Positions 1 through 6,756 of a stretch of DNA of 20,988 nt are shown here, piece by piece. This stretch comes from Methanomicrobiales archaeon (lineage in GTDB: Archaea > Halobacteriota > Methanomicrobia > Methanomicrobiales > JACTUA01), in contig JAJRCO010000085.1 of the NCBI GenBank assembly GCA_028678905.1, positions 1-20,988 of the forward strand, read 5' to 3'. The notes under the pieces were generated by a model. It had not been told where the DNA came from. It worked only from the letters and a program-made list of their open reading frames with translations, and did not search any database. Position numbers and translations under genes: made by a program. The first letter of the stretch is position 1. Each line of letters starts with the position of its first letter.

Positions 1-832
1 ACTCCAGGGTGGAATGGTGGATGTTGAATTTTTCCAGCCGCTTCTTGATCTCTTCCTTGATCCGATCCCGACTGGAGACATTCTGTTCGCAGCTATACAC
101 ATGGGCATCTAGGACGTTCACATGGGAACAGAGAGCCCATACGTGAACATTGTGCACTCCATCGACCCCGGGGACAGATACCATGTCCCGTACCATGACA
201 TCGAAATCCACATCCTTTGGGGTGAACTGGAGGAGGATGCCGACACTATCGCGTACCAGACGGTAGGTGGAAAACAGGATCACTACCACCAGCAACGCAG
301 AGAGGATGGAGTCGATGGTGAGAAACCCCGTCAGGGAGATGGCGATCGCACCCCCCACCACCGCGACAGATGACAGAGCGTCCCCGATCACGTGCAGGAA
401 AGCCCCCTGCACATTCAGGTCGTGACTCCCGGTAAGACCGTAGGCGATCACCAGGTTTGCTAAAAGCCCGATAGCCGCTACCACCAACATGATTTCACTG
501 TTCACCGGTTCCGGCTCAAGAAACCGCAGATAGGCCTCATAGAAGATCACCCCCGAGAGGATGAACAGGATGACCCCGTTTACGAGGGCAGCCAGCACCT
601 CCACCCGATGAAAGCCGAAGGTCTGTCCTTTCGAAGGAAGACGGTGGGCAATGGTGATAGCCCCGAGAGATATCCCCAGCGAGAGACCATCTACAAGCAT
701 GTGCCCAGCATCGCTCAACAGGGCTAAAGATCCGGAAACGAATCCTCCCACCACCTCGAGAATAAGAATACCGAAAGTTACAACGATCGCGATCTTCAGG
801 GACCGTACGTAGTGATCTTCTGCAGGAGGCAT
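1..832 (-). CDS. CDF-family cation efflux protein (partial, C-terminus outside window)
   Basis: The reading frame is open from an ATG at 832 to the left edge (277 codons), so the 3' end is missing; an in-frame stop lies three codons upstream of the ATG. The product resembles CzcD/ZitB-type cation diffusion facilitators, membrane antiporters that export Zn2+, Cd2+ or similar divalent ions in exchange for protons. Several hydrophobic segments are visible between about residues 12 and 190. Two typical metal-site signatures are present: SDAGH...D with H44-x3-D48 in TM2, and H147-x3-D151 in TM5. After the membrane part, a cytosolic C-terminal domain begins (about residue 200 on, with GVHNVHVW). 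The gene lies 43 nt downstream of the radical SAM gene on the same strand and is probably co-transcribed. Metal specificity cannot be read from the sequence. Confidence 0.92.
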   Translation of the reverse strand, partial: MPPAEDHYVRSLKIAIVVTFGILILEVVGGFVSGSLALLSDAGHMLVDGLSLGISLGAITIAHRLPSKGQTFGFHRVEVLAALVNGVILFILSGVIFYEAYLRFLEPEPVNSEIMLVVAAIGLLANLVIAYGLTGSHDLNVQGAFLHVIGDALSSVAVVGGAIAISLTGFLTIDSILSALLVVVILFSTYRLVRDSVGILLQFTPKDVDFDVMVRDMVSVPGVDGVHNVHVWALCSHVNVLDAHVYSCEQNVSSRDRIKEEIKKRLEKFNIHHSTLE

Positions 833-875
833 GATCGATCAGGGGATGACGGCATCCTTTATATGATTACTGCCA

Positions 876-1868
876 TTAAGCCGGAACAGCCACATAGATG
901 TTGTGTTTTACTGCGACCATGCGGACCCATATCGAGCCGGTGTGGCGGGAGCAGTTCATCACCGAGACCACCCGGTCACGCCCTACACCGAGAACCTCCC
1001 CGGCCAGCCAGCCGGGCGCCTCTAACTTTACCCTCGCCCGCTCTCCTTTTCGAAAAACGCGGGGAACCATCTTCCGGGCGACAATACCAAAATCGGCAGG
1101 ATTGAGCAGGAGACGGATGCCGTATTCCTGCTCCCATTGCCCGAGGCTTTTCCAGAAACCATTCCATGTCTGTACCCGGATCCCTTTCGGGCATCGCCCG
1201 AACCGATAGCGCTCGAACTTCTGGATCCCGAGTGGGGGCCATCGCCTGCCTGCCCCTATTTCGCGGGCAAAGCCAATGAGTCGGGGGATCTCCTGATCGT
1301 TGATTCCGGGGAGATACACCGGAGCAATGAGCAGATCGATGTGACTTTCAGACACCTGCCGCGCCGCATCCATCACCTGGCCTACATCATACCAGGATAC
1401 CCCCGAAAGACTTCGAGCGAGCGCAGGATCGATAGCATGGAGGGAGAGATTGATCCGGTCGAGACCAGCTGTCCCCAGGGTATCGATTACCTCGGGAGAG
1501 AGCAGAGTCCCATTGGTCTGAAGAGAGATCACCCGCACTTCCGGAATTTTCCGTATTTCGCGGACCAGCGAGCCAAGCTGTGGGTAGAGCAGGGGTTCTC
1601 CCGGGGAATCGATATGACACTCCACCCCTTCTCCCTTGAAGGCGGCGATCTCCCGTAGGACGGCAAGGAGATACTCTGCCTCTACCTCGTACCGGCTCAT
1701 CCGGGTGCGGGAACCGGGTCCCCCATCGACGGAACAGAAAGAACACCCCAGATTGCAGTGGCAGCTGGGGCGGACCTGGAGGAGATTCGTACCGCGGTCT
1801 ATGATCCCAAAATACACGCAGCCAATCAAAGGGATACCGGAGTCACGGGTGATCCGTACGAAACGCAT
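876..1868 (-). CDS. radical SAM enzyme with C-terminal TRAM-like domain, function unknown
   Basis: 330 aa from ATG 1868; a GTG one codon earlier (1871) is an alternative. The cluster motif C38-x3-C42-x2-C45 would bind the [4Fe-4S] cluster that cleaves S-adenosylmethionine. It is followed by DSPGEP (a GEP-type SAM-binding strand) and LQTNGT, as in radical SAM barrels. The last ~60 residues are rich in K/R/V beta strands and look like a small TRAM/OB-like nucleic-acid-binding domain. The nearest family known to me is the uncharacterised archaeal radical SAM group around COG2100; the TRAM-like tail suggests, by inference only, an RNA or RNP substrate. It is too short for the methanogenesis marker Mmp10. 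The start overlaps the stop of the upstream acetyltransferase gene (TGATG), so the two are translationally linked. Confidence 0.88.
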   Translation of the reverse strand: MRFVRITRDSGIPLIGCVYFGIIDRGTNLLQVRPSCHCNLGCSFCSVDGGPGSRTRMSRYEVEAEYLLAVLREIAAFKGEGVECHIDSPGEPLLYPQLGSLVREIRKIPEVRVISLQTNGTLLSPEVIDTLGTAGLDRINLSLHAIDPALARSLSGVSWYDVGQVMDAARQVSESHIDLLIAPVYLPGINDQEIPRLIGFAREIGAGRRWPPLGIQKFERYRFGRCPKGIRVQTWNGFWKSLGQWEQEYGIRLLLNPADFGIVARKMVPRVFRKGERARVKLEAPGWLAGEVLGVGRDRVVSVMNCSRHTGSIWVRMVAVKHNIYVAVPA

Positions 1869-2470
1869 CACACCTCTTTCTGCATCCAGACAACATCGAA
1901 GCGTTTCCCAAACTTCTCTCCTATTCCCTTCAGCCTCCCCACCTCAGTGAACCCGTGTCTGGCATGGAACTTCAGGCTGGGTTCATTGCGGGAGGATATA
2001 TTGGCGAGGAGTGTGTGGATTTCCATTGATCGGGCTTCCCTTGTGAGACGTTCAAGCAGCATTGTCCCCATTCCTCTGCCAGTGTAGCCGGGGCATATGA
2101 AATAGGAGACCTGTGCAGTTTTTCGGAAGGATGGAAACGGGAGGTACGGACGGATTAATCCAAAGCCGGCGATGTCTCCATCTGTTTCCACCACAAAGAG
2201 AGGGCAGGATGTTCCTTCACGGTAGAGCATCTGGAAAAACCCAATCTCCACGTCGTTGACAGGGTAGGCGGCGAAGCTCTCCCGCACGTACCAGTTGAAG
2301 ATCTCCCTGATTCGGAGAAGATCGTCCTCCCGGACGGGACGCACGAGGTACCGATCCTCCATCAGTTCAAAGTTTGTTTCTCGCAGATAATAAGAAGATC
2401 GGGGTAGGAGCCATGCAGAAAGATCACCTTTCTTCGTTTGACGTTGCCCGATGGGCATCCACTTTTTCAT
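1868..2470 (-). CDS. GNAT N-acetyltransferase (MnaT/phosphinothricin acetyltransferase-like)
   Basis: The product is a GNAT-fold acyl-CoA transferase. The core starts at RPVREDD and runs through a long helix and the strand VVETDGDIAGF to the acetyl-CoA loop GYTGRGMG (motif A, Q/R-x-x-G-x-G/A type). It ends with NEPSLKFHARHGF, typical of the YncA/Pat amino-acid acetyltransferase branch. The ATG at 2470 is chosen because GGTGGAG precedes it closely and a weak A/T box (2512-2522) lies at a suitable distance. An ATG at 2362 sits at the start of the conserved domain and is an alternative. It is the first gene of a minus-strand cluster with the radical SAM and CDF genes. The substrate is not predictable. 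Confidence 0.85.
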   Translation of the reverse strand: MKKWMPIGQRQTKKGDLSAWLLPRSSYYLRETNFELMEDRYLVRPVREDDLLRIREIFNWYVRESFAAYPVNDVEIGFFQMLYREGTSCPLFVVETDGDIAGFGLIRPYLPFPSFRKTAQVSYFICPGYTGRGMGTMLLERLTREARSMEIHTLLANISSRNEPSLKFHARHGFTEVGRLKGIGEKFGKRFDVVWMQKEV

Positions 2471-2554
2471 TCTCCACCCATTGGTCTGGTTAAGGCCTGC
2501 CTGGTGCACACTGTTAATTTGTGAGAGATTCAGGATGAACGTCCAGATCGTCCC

Positions 2555-2571
2555 GGACGAGGATCCTGTCC
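2555..2571. promoter_or_regulatory. imperfect palindrome in the GNAT/Ku divergent region, candidate operator
   Basis: GGAC (2555-2558), a single G, the 8-bp palindrome AGGATCCT (2560-2567) and GTCC (2568-2571) form an inverted repeat about 35 bp upstream of the Ku TATA box. The GGACG arm also pairs with CGTCC at 2540-2544. The arrangement fits a dimeric repressor site, but no regulator is known and this is inference. Confidence 0.3.
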
Positions 2572-2602
2572 ACGAGTGACCTGGTTATCTCCCGCACCAA
2601 TG

Positions 2603-2610
2603 TTATATAC
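2603..2610 (+). promoter_or_regulatory. TATA box of the Ku-ligase operon
   Basis: TTATATAC is centred about 25 nt before the Ku ATG at 2632. The bases just before the ATG (CCTCCTTCATC) contain no Shine-Dalgarno sequence on the + strand. The transcript therefore probably begins at or within a few bases of the start codon (leaderless). Confidence 0.55.
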
Positions 2611-2631
2611 CAGCGTAGCCCCTCCTTCATC

Positions 2632-3471
2632 ATGCCACGAACCAAGCAGAAAAGCAAACAGGCTGAATCATCTCCCCCGGAAGAGTCCGGGGAGCAGACG
2701 GCCCCTCCTCTTCGGGCATCATGGTCGGGCGTGGTCTCGCTGGGACTGGTAAATGTTTCAGTCAAGGCGATTCCTCTGATACGGGACAAAGCGATTCACT
2801 TCCGCATGATCCATGAGAAGTGCGAGACTCCTATCTCCTACAAGAAATACTGTGAAAAGGGGGATGAAGTGCCGGACAGCGAGATCGTGTTTGGATATGA
2901 GTTGACCCGGGGTGAATACGTACTGCTCCGGAAAGAGGAGATCGATGAGGTAAAGCCAGAGTCGAGCAGTGTGATCCGCCTCGATTCCTTCATCGATTTT
3001 CTGGAAGTAGATCCACATTATTTTGAAAAAACCTATCTCCTGGTCCCGGATCGCTCGGAGGAACCATATTCTCTACTGCGGGACACCATGAAGCAAAAGG
3101 GAAAAGCCGCCATCGGCATGGTGACCATGTTCTCCCGCGAACGAATCGTTCTCATCCATCACTACCATAACGCGATGGTCGCTACCACCATGCACTTCGA
3201 GGACGAAGTGCTGGATCCGGACATCGCACCCCAGATTGCACAGCTCCCTACCTCCAACAAGGAAGAACTCACCCTGGCGGGAGAGATCGTGGAGAGGCTT
3301 ACTGCACCGTTCAATCTCGGTAAGTACCACGACCACTACCGTGAGCGGCTGGAGCAGCTTATCACCGCTAAACAAAGAGGGGAAAAGGTGAAGATCGCAC
3401 CCAAGAAGCCCAAAGCAGAGGCAAAGAATCTTATGGAGGCATTGCGGAAGACCGCGGAATCCCTGGAGTAA
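2632..3471 (+). CDS. ku: prokaryotic Ku protein (NHEJ DNA end-binding)
   Basis: 279 aa, the usual size of single-domain bacterial Ku. Ku forms a homodimeric ring that threads onto DNA double-strand ends, protects them and recruits the NHEJ ligase. After a polar N-terminus of about 30 residues the Ku core begins at SWSGVVSLGLVNVSVKAIP. It continues through FRMIHEKCETPISYKKYC, the acidic/aromatic DPHYFEKTYLLVPD and the late FNLGKYHDHYRERLEQLI, all typical of the prokaryotic Ku beta-barrel and bridge. The tail is lysine/alanine-rich (KVKIAPKKPKAEAKN) like the DNA-contacting C-terminal extensions of bacterial Ku. The gene has its own TATA box, appears leaderless, and lies 4 nt upstream of the ligase. 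Ku is uncommon in archaea, which suggests acquisition by transfer at some point; base usage does not look foreign by eye. Confidence 0.96.
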   Translation: MPRTKQKSKQAESSPPEESGEQTAPPLRASWSGVVSLGLVNVSVKAIPLIRDKAIHFRMIHEKCETPISYKKYCEKGDEVPDSEIVFGYELTRGEYVLLRKEEIDEVKPESSSVIRLDSFIDFLEVDPHYFEKTYLLVPDRSEEPYSLLRDTMKQKGKAAIGMVTMFSRERIVLIHHYHNAMVATTMHFEDEVLDPDIAPQIAQLPTSNKEELTLAGEIVERLTAPFNLGKYHDHYRERLEQLITAKQRGEKVKIAPKKPKAEAKNLMEALRKTAESLE

Positions 3472-3475
3472 ACGA

Positions 3476-4459
3476 ATGGAATTGATCGCTCCCATGCTCG
3501 CGGTGAGAGGAGAACCCTTCACCCGAAAGGGGTGGATATTCGAACCCAAATTCGATGGAACACGCTGTATCGCTCATCTATCGGCAGATCGGATATTTCT
3601 CCAGAACCGCCGGATGTCCGATATTTCAGGACGTTACCCGGATTTGATCGCAGCACTGCGGGAGGCAGTACCGAATGACTGCGTCCTGGATGGTGAGATC
3701 ATAGTATTTTCGGGAGGGAAGGTGGATTTCCATGCTCTCCAGAGACGCGAGCAGCAGCAGAGAAAGCTGCGTATTGATATCCTCTCTCAGAAATATCCGG
3801 CCACCTATATCGTCTTCGATATTTTGTTCTCTGGAGGGGAGAACATTATGCACCTTCCTCTGAACATGAGAAAAAAACTACTTGCCCAGCATATCGGCGA
3901 AAACGACCGGGTGGTGGTCATCGATTATCTGGAGGAGAGCGGTGAAACGTATTTCCGGGCGGCCCGGAAAAAGGGACTGGAGGGGATCATGGGCAAGCGG
4001 GAGGGAGCCCCCTACCAGCCGGGAGTGCGGAGCAGAGACTGGGTAAAGATTAAACGGGAAGTTGAGTTCGACCTGGTAGTAGGGGGATTTACAAAAGGTG
4101 AAGGCTGGAGGTCTCCTCTTTTCGGTGCACTAGTGGTGGGAGCGTACCGGAACAATGACCTGGTCTATGTGGGACGCGTCGGGTCTGGATTTTCCACCGA
4201 GGAATTTGACCGGATACTGAAGATGCTGCACCCGGTGGAGAAATCTCCCTTTGATCCCGCCCCCGACCTCGATGAGGTGATCTGGGTTCGGCCCACCCTC
4301 GTTGTGGAGGTACGGGCGATGGAAGTGACCCATGGTGGAAGGCTGCGAGCACCGGTCTATCTTCGGATTCGTCCCGACAAACCACCGTCCCAGTGCACCT
4401 ATGACGAGATCGAGGAGGAGATCCGGAGAATAACAGGAAGAAAGGCAGAACCCGGGTAG
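3476..4459 (+). CDS. lig: LigD-type ATP-dependent DNA ligase (stand-alone ligase domain)
   Basis: 327 aa, matching the isolated ligase domain of bacterial LigD and not the ~550-600 aa replicative archaeal LigB/Lig1. It adenylates and seals 5'-phosphate/3'-OH nicks. Visible motifs: I, EPKFDGTR with nucleophile K25; III, LDGEIIVF with E74; IV, EGIMGKR with E169 and K174; V, DWVKIK with K191/K193. An OB-fold domain follows from about residue 200 (LVVGGFTKGEG...GRVGSGF, then VEVRAMEVTHGGRLRAPVY), as in NHEJ ligases. No polymerase (PrimPol) or 3'-phosphoesterase domain is fused, and neither is encoded next to it here. A GGAG (3465-3468) seven nt before the ATG is the ribosome site. The tight spacing to Ku indicates a dedicated end-joining operon. 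Confidence 0.95.
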   Translation: MELIAPMLAVRGEPFTRKGWIFEPKFDGTRCIAHLSADRIFLQNRRMSDISGRYPDLIAALREAVPNDCVLDGEIIVFSGGKVDFHALQRREQQQRKLRIDILSQKYPATYIVFDILFSGGENIMHLPLNMRKKLLAQHIGENDRVVVIDYLEESGETYFRAARKKGLEGIMGKREGAPYQPGVRSRDWVKIKREVEFDLVVGGFTKGEGWRSPLFGALVVGAYRNNDLVYVGRVGSGFSTEEFDRILKMLHPVEKSPFDPAPDLDEVIWVRPTLVVEVRAMEVTHGGRLRAPVYLRIRPDKPPSQCTYDEIEEEIRRITGRKAEPG

Positions 4460-4629
4460 ATGCCTTTTCAAGAGTTCGGGTGAAAAATCTTGAGGATCAG
4501 GTTCCCACGAATCATCTTCGGTATATCCATGAATGGGGGAGCGCAAGACCAACGAATCGGGAGGCGATACAGTGGCATATTTTTCCAGATTCAAGGAGGG
4601 GGGGTTGCCCCGGCGGGCTGCCCAAAACC

Positions 4630-4818
4630 CTATTCCACAAGTTTTCGGAACACACCTGCTTTGGTGATGCAGATCTTACACTCTGGGCACCGCCAGGTCG
4701 GGGGAAGCTTCTCGAACGGAATCCCGGGCGGAATATTCTGGGTGGGATCACCTCTTCCTGGATCATAGATATACGCACACTCCAGGCACACATAGCGGGC
4801 TGGTTTGGTCGGATTCAT
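4630..4818 (-). CDS. rubredoxin
   Basis: 62 aa. A small cytosolic iron protein that carries single electrons on an Fe(Cys)4 site, in methanogens usually to oxygen- or peroxide-reducing enzymes. The four ligands are C11-x2-C14 and C44-P-E-C47; the family-typical YIYDP, GDP and PPGIPFEKLPPTWRCP are all present. Two features are odd: the glycine that normally follows each CxxC is replaced (A15 and K48), and an additional C50 plus a ~10-residue tail extend the protein beyond the usual ~53 residues. A GGAGG (complement of 4825-4830) lies six nt before the ATG, and an A/T-rich box (CTTTATTC, complement of about 4852-4859) could be its promoter. It converges on the ligase gene, with 170 nt between the two that hold no credible gene. 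Confidence 0.93.
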   Translation of the reverse strand: MNPTKPARYVCLECAYIYDPGRGDPTQNIPPGIPFEKLPPTWRCPECKICITKAGVFRKLVE

Positions 4819-4924
4819 CAGGTATCCTCCATATCCTGATGCTCTCGGAAAGAATAAAGGCTGAGTAGCCAGATCCGGACGACGTAACCATTATCAGGAT
4901 GGCAGGTTAAAGGAAAGGATACCC

Positions 4925-5251
4925 ATGCCCCACAATCCGGAGGAAGGCCTACAAGACATCCTCTTCCGTCATGCTAAAGATCTTCTCCGCATCACTGCGA
5001 TACCGTATCGAAAAGAGGTCGGAGAATTCCGGGAATTGATACGAAAAAAACTCAAAGAGGAAAGATTGAATATCGGCCTCCTCCTCAAGGAGATACAGGA
5101 TAACGCCTGTCAGCGGGCGGAAGGAATGAAAACAAAAGACCCGGCGCTCCATGAGTACTACATGGCGGTGTATGCCGAAACTTCATTTCTATTAAGCGCC
5201 CTTACCACAGAACGGTGGAATGCTAAGCCTGGGATGGCCGAGACCGCATAA
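4925..5251 (+). CDS. hypothetical protein, 108 aa, helical
   Basis: I do not recognise the family. The product is soluble, charged and mostly helical, without signal peptide or membrane segments. A run of basic/acidic residues around 30-50 (FRELIRKKLKEERLNIG) could form a coiled coil, and a second amphipathic helix follows at about 75-95. It has one cysteine and no metal-binding or catalytic motif. GGAAAGG before the ATG is a weak ribosome site. The gene stands between the divergent rubredoxin and the lipoprotein gene and has 82 nt after it before the next start. The long uninterrupted frame and plausible composition support a real gene, but function is unknown. Confidence 0.6.
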   Translation: MPHNPEEGLQDILFRHAKDLLRITAIPYRKEVGEFRELIRKKLKEERLNIGLLLKEIQDNACQRAEGMKTKDPALHEYYMAVYAETSFLLSALTTERWNAKPGMAETA

Positions 5252-5333
5252 CACCCTCAAGTCCTGGCTTTTGTAGCGAGAATCACCATTCTTGCCGCTA
5301 TCAATAAGAACTCCCTTCTCCCAATTCTTTGCC

Positions 5334-6206
5334 ATGTCATCCCGGATATTGCCTATGTTGACCGTGTGCGGAATATTGGCGATCGTACTTTTTACCGGCT
5401 GCCTGTCACCTTCCCTGCCCGGCGCGGAGACTACTCGGGACTTTCAGGGAACCTACAATGTTTCCCGTGCTACCTCCCTGGAAGTGCACAATCTGAACGG
5501 AGCCGTTGAGGTGAATACCAGTACCCAGGATACTGCCCAAGTAAACGCTACTCTCCGTTCTGTGTACGGTTCATCAGAGCTGGACCAAGTCCAGGTCTCT
5601 GTGCTGACCGATGATGTGCTCCAGGTAGAAACGGTTCACCTCGCCCCTCAGGTGCGGGTCACGGTAAATTACCAGATCATGATACCCCGCGGACTACTAG
5701 TTTCGATTATCGAAAACTCAAACGGAGGACTCACGGTGAGGAATGCGATGGGGAATGCGCAGCTGGTCACTTCTAATGGACCAATAACCGTGGAAACGTT
5801 TGCGGGGGATATCACCGCTCGTACCAGCAACGGTCCGATCCTGATCGAGAATGTTGCAGGCACGCTGTCTGCTTCCACCAGTAACGCAGAGATTACGTTG
5901 CATAACATCAGCTCCATCCTTCGGGCCGAAACCTCCAACGGACGCATCGATGCGGATATCCTCTCTGCAGGCCAGGATGTAATCATTTCCACGTCCAATG
6001 CCCAGGTGATGATCCAGCTCGCGCCCGATCTCGATGCAGATTTGGTGATGTCCACCTCGAACGGAAAGATTCTGGTCACCAACGTTCCGGTGACAGTTCA
6101 GCAGGCTACGAGTACAGAACTGCGAGGGACCATCGGGCAGGGAGGAAAACGGATCACCGTCACCACCTCGAACGCGGATATCCTGGTGGATCTGCTTAAC
6201 CTCTAA
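5334..6206 (+). CDS. DUF4097-type surface lipoprotein with TSN repeats
   Basis: 290 aa from ATG 5334; an upstream TTG at 5292 would place a polar stretch before the signal peptide. A hydrophobic signal segment ends in the lipobox LFTG-C23, so it is probably exported and lipid-anchored on the outer face of the membrane. From about residue 40 it is almost all beta strand. Between about residues 146 and 281 the motif TSN[G/A]-x-[I/V] recurs seven times (TSNGPI, TSNGPI, TSNAEI, TSNGRI, TSNAQV, TSNGKI, TSNADI) at roughly 17-27 residue intervals, the pattern of a right-handed beta-solenoid of the DUF4097/DUF2807 (putative adhesin) type. Function in archaea is unknown. A T-rich stretch follows the stop. 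Confidence 0.82.
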   Translation: MSSRILPMLTVCGILAIVLFTGCLSPSLPGAETTRDFQGTYNVSRATSLEVHNLNGAVEVNTSTQDTAQVNATLRSVYGSSELDQVQVSVLTDDVLQVETVHLAPQVRVTVNYQIMIPRGLLVSIIENSNGGLTVRNAMGNAQLVTSNGPITVETFAGDITARTSNGPILIENVAGTLSASTSNAEITLHNISSILRAETSNGRIDADILSAGQDVIISTSNAQVMIQLAPDLDADLVMSTSNGKILVTNVPVTVQQATSTELRGTIGQGGKRITVTTSNADILVDLLNL

Positions 6207-6210
6207 AACG

Positions 6211-6225
6211 GTTTTTATTCTTTTT
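6211..6225 (+). terminator. T-rich transcription terminator after the lipoprotein gene
   Basis: Five T (6212-6216), ATTC and five T (6221-6225) lie 5-20 nt after the stop codon. Archaeal RNA polymerase terminates at such oligo-T tracts without needing a hairpin. Confidence 0.5.
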
Positions 6226-6300
6226 AAAAATGCCTCAATTCGGTATCTTTTTCCAGCATGGCCCAAATATGTATGAAGATAACGGACCCGGGTGATTGTG

Positions 6301-6756
6301 ATGATGGTGCCTGAACCGGAGATGCCGGAGATCAAGATCCGGATTGTACAGACCTGGGATATTACCGAGATCATGAATCTTTACCGAGCCGGAGGATGGT
6401 GGAAGGAAGAATGGGACCCTGCTGGCATCACGACTCTGATCTTCGGAAGTTTTGCCTTTGCCGTGGCACAGGAATCACGAAGCGGACAGGCGGTAGGTAT
6501 GGGTCGGGTGGTATCGGATGGCGTATCCGATGCCTACCTCCAGGATGTAGTGGTCGACCCAGCCTACCGGCACCAGGGCATCGGGTGCCGAATTGTGGAG
6601 AATCTGATATTTCACTGTCTCCAACGGGGAATACGCTGGATAGGCTGCATTGCCGCACCCGACACCACAGGTTTCTACCGTGAACTGGGGTTCTGTGAGA
6701 TGAAAGGTTTCACCCCCATGCTGTATGGAGGAAGAGGCAGTGATATCACTCTCTGA
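6301..6756 (+). CDS. GNAT N-acetyltransferase
   Basis: 151 aa from ATG 6301 (a second ATG follows directly). GGTGAT at 6291-6296 matches the archaeal 16S tail and decides this start over the GTG at 6292. The GNAT core is clear: the strand FAFAVAQES...GMGRVVSDG, the motif A segment LQDVVVDPAYRHQGIG that holds the acetyl-CoA pyrophosphate (HxQGIG), and the final YRELGF. It belongs to the short single-domain branch; the acceptor is unknown. Its end overlaps the next gene by 17 nt, so the two are co-translated. A weak TATA-like CAAATATG (about 6264) lies upstream. Confidence 0.87.
   Translation: MMVPEPEMPEIKIRIVQTWDITEIMNLYRAGGWWKEEWDPAGITTLIFGSFAFAVAQESRSGQAVGMGRVVSDGVSDAYLQDVVVDPAYRHQGIGCRIVENLIFHCLQRGIRWIGCIAAPDTTGFYRELGFCEMKGFTPMLYGGRGSDITL

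Noticed and set aside
1137..1658. 173-codon plus-strand frame opposite the radical SAM gene
   Set aside because: The minus strand carries the CxxxCxxC enzyme in full; the plus frame shows no motif.
4480..4839. Plus-strand frames between the ligase and rubredoxin genes
   Set aside because: They run antisense through the rubredoxin gene and have no recognisable content; the 170-nt gap is treated as non-coding.
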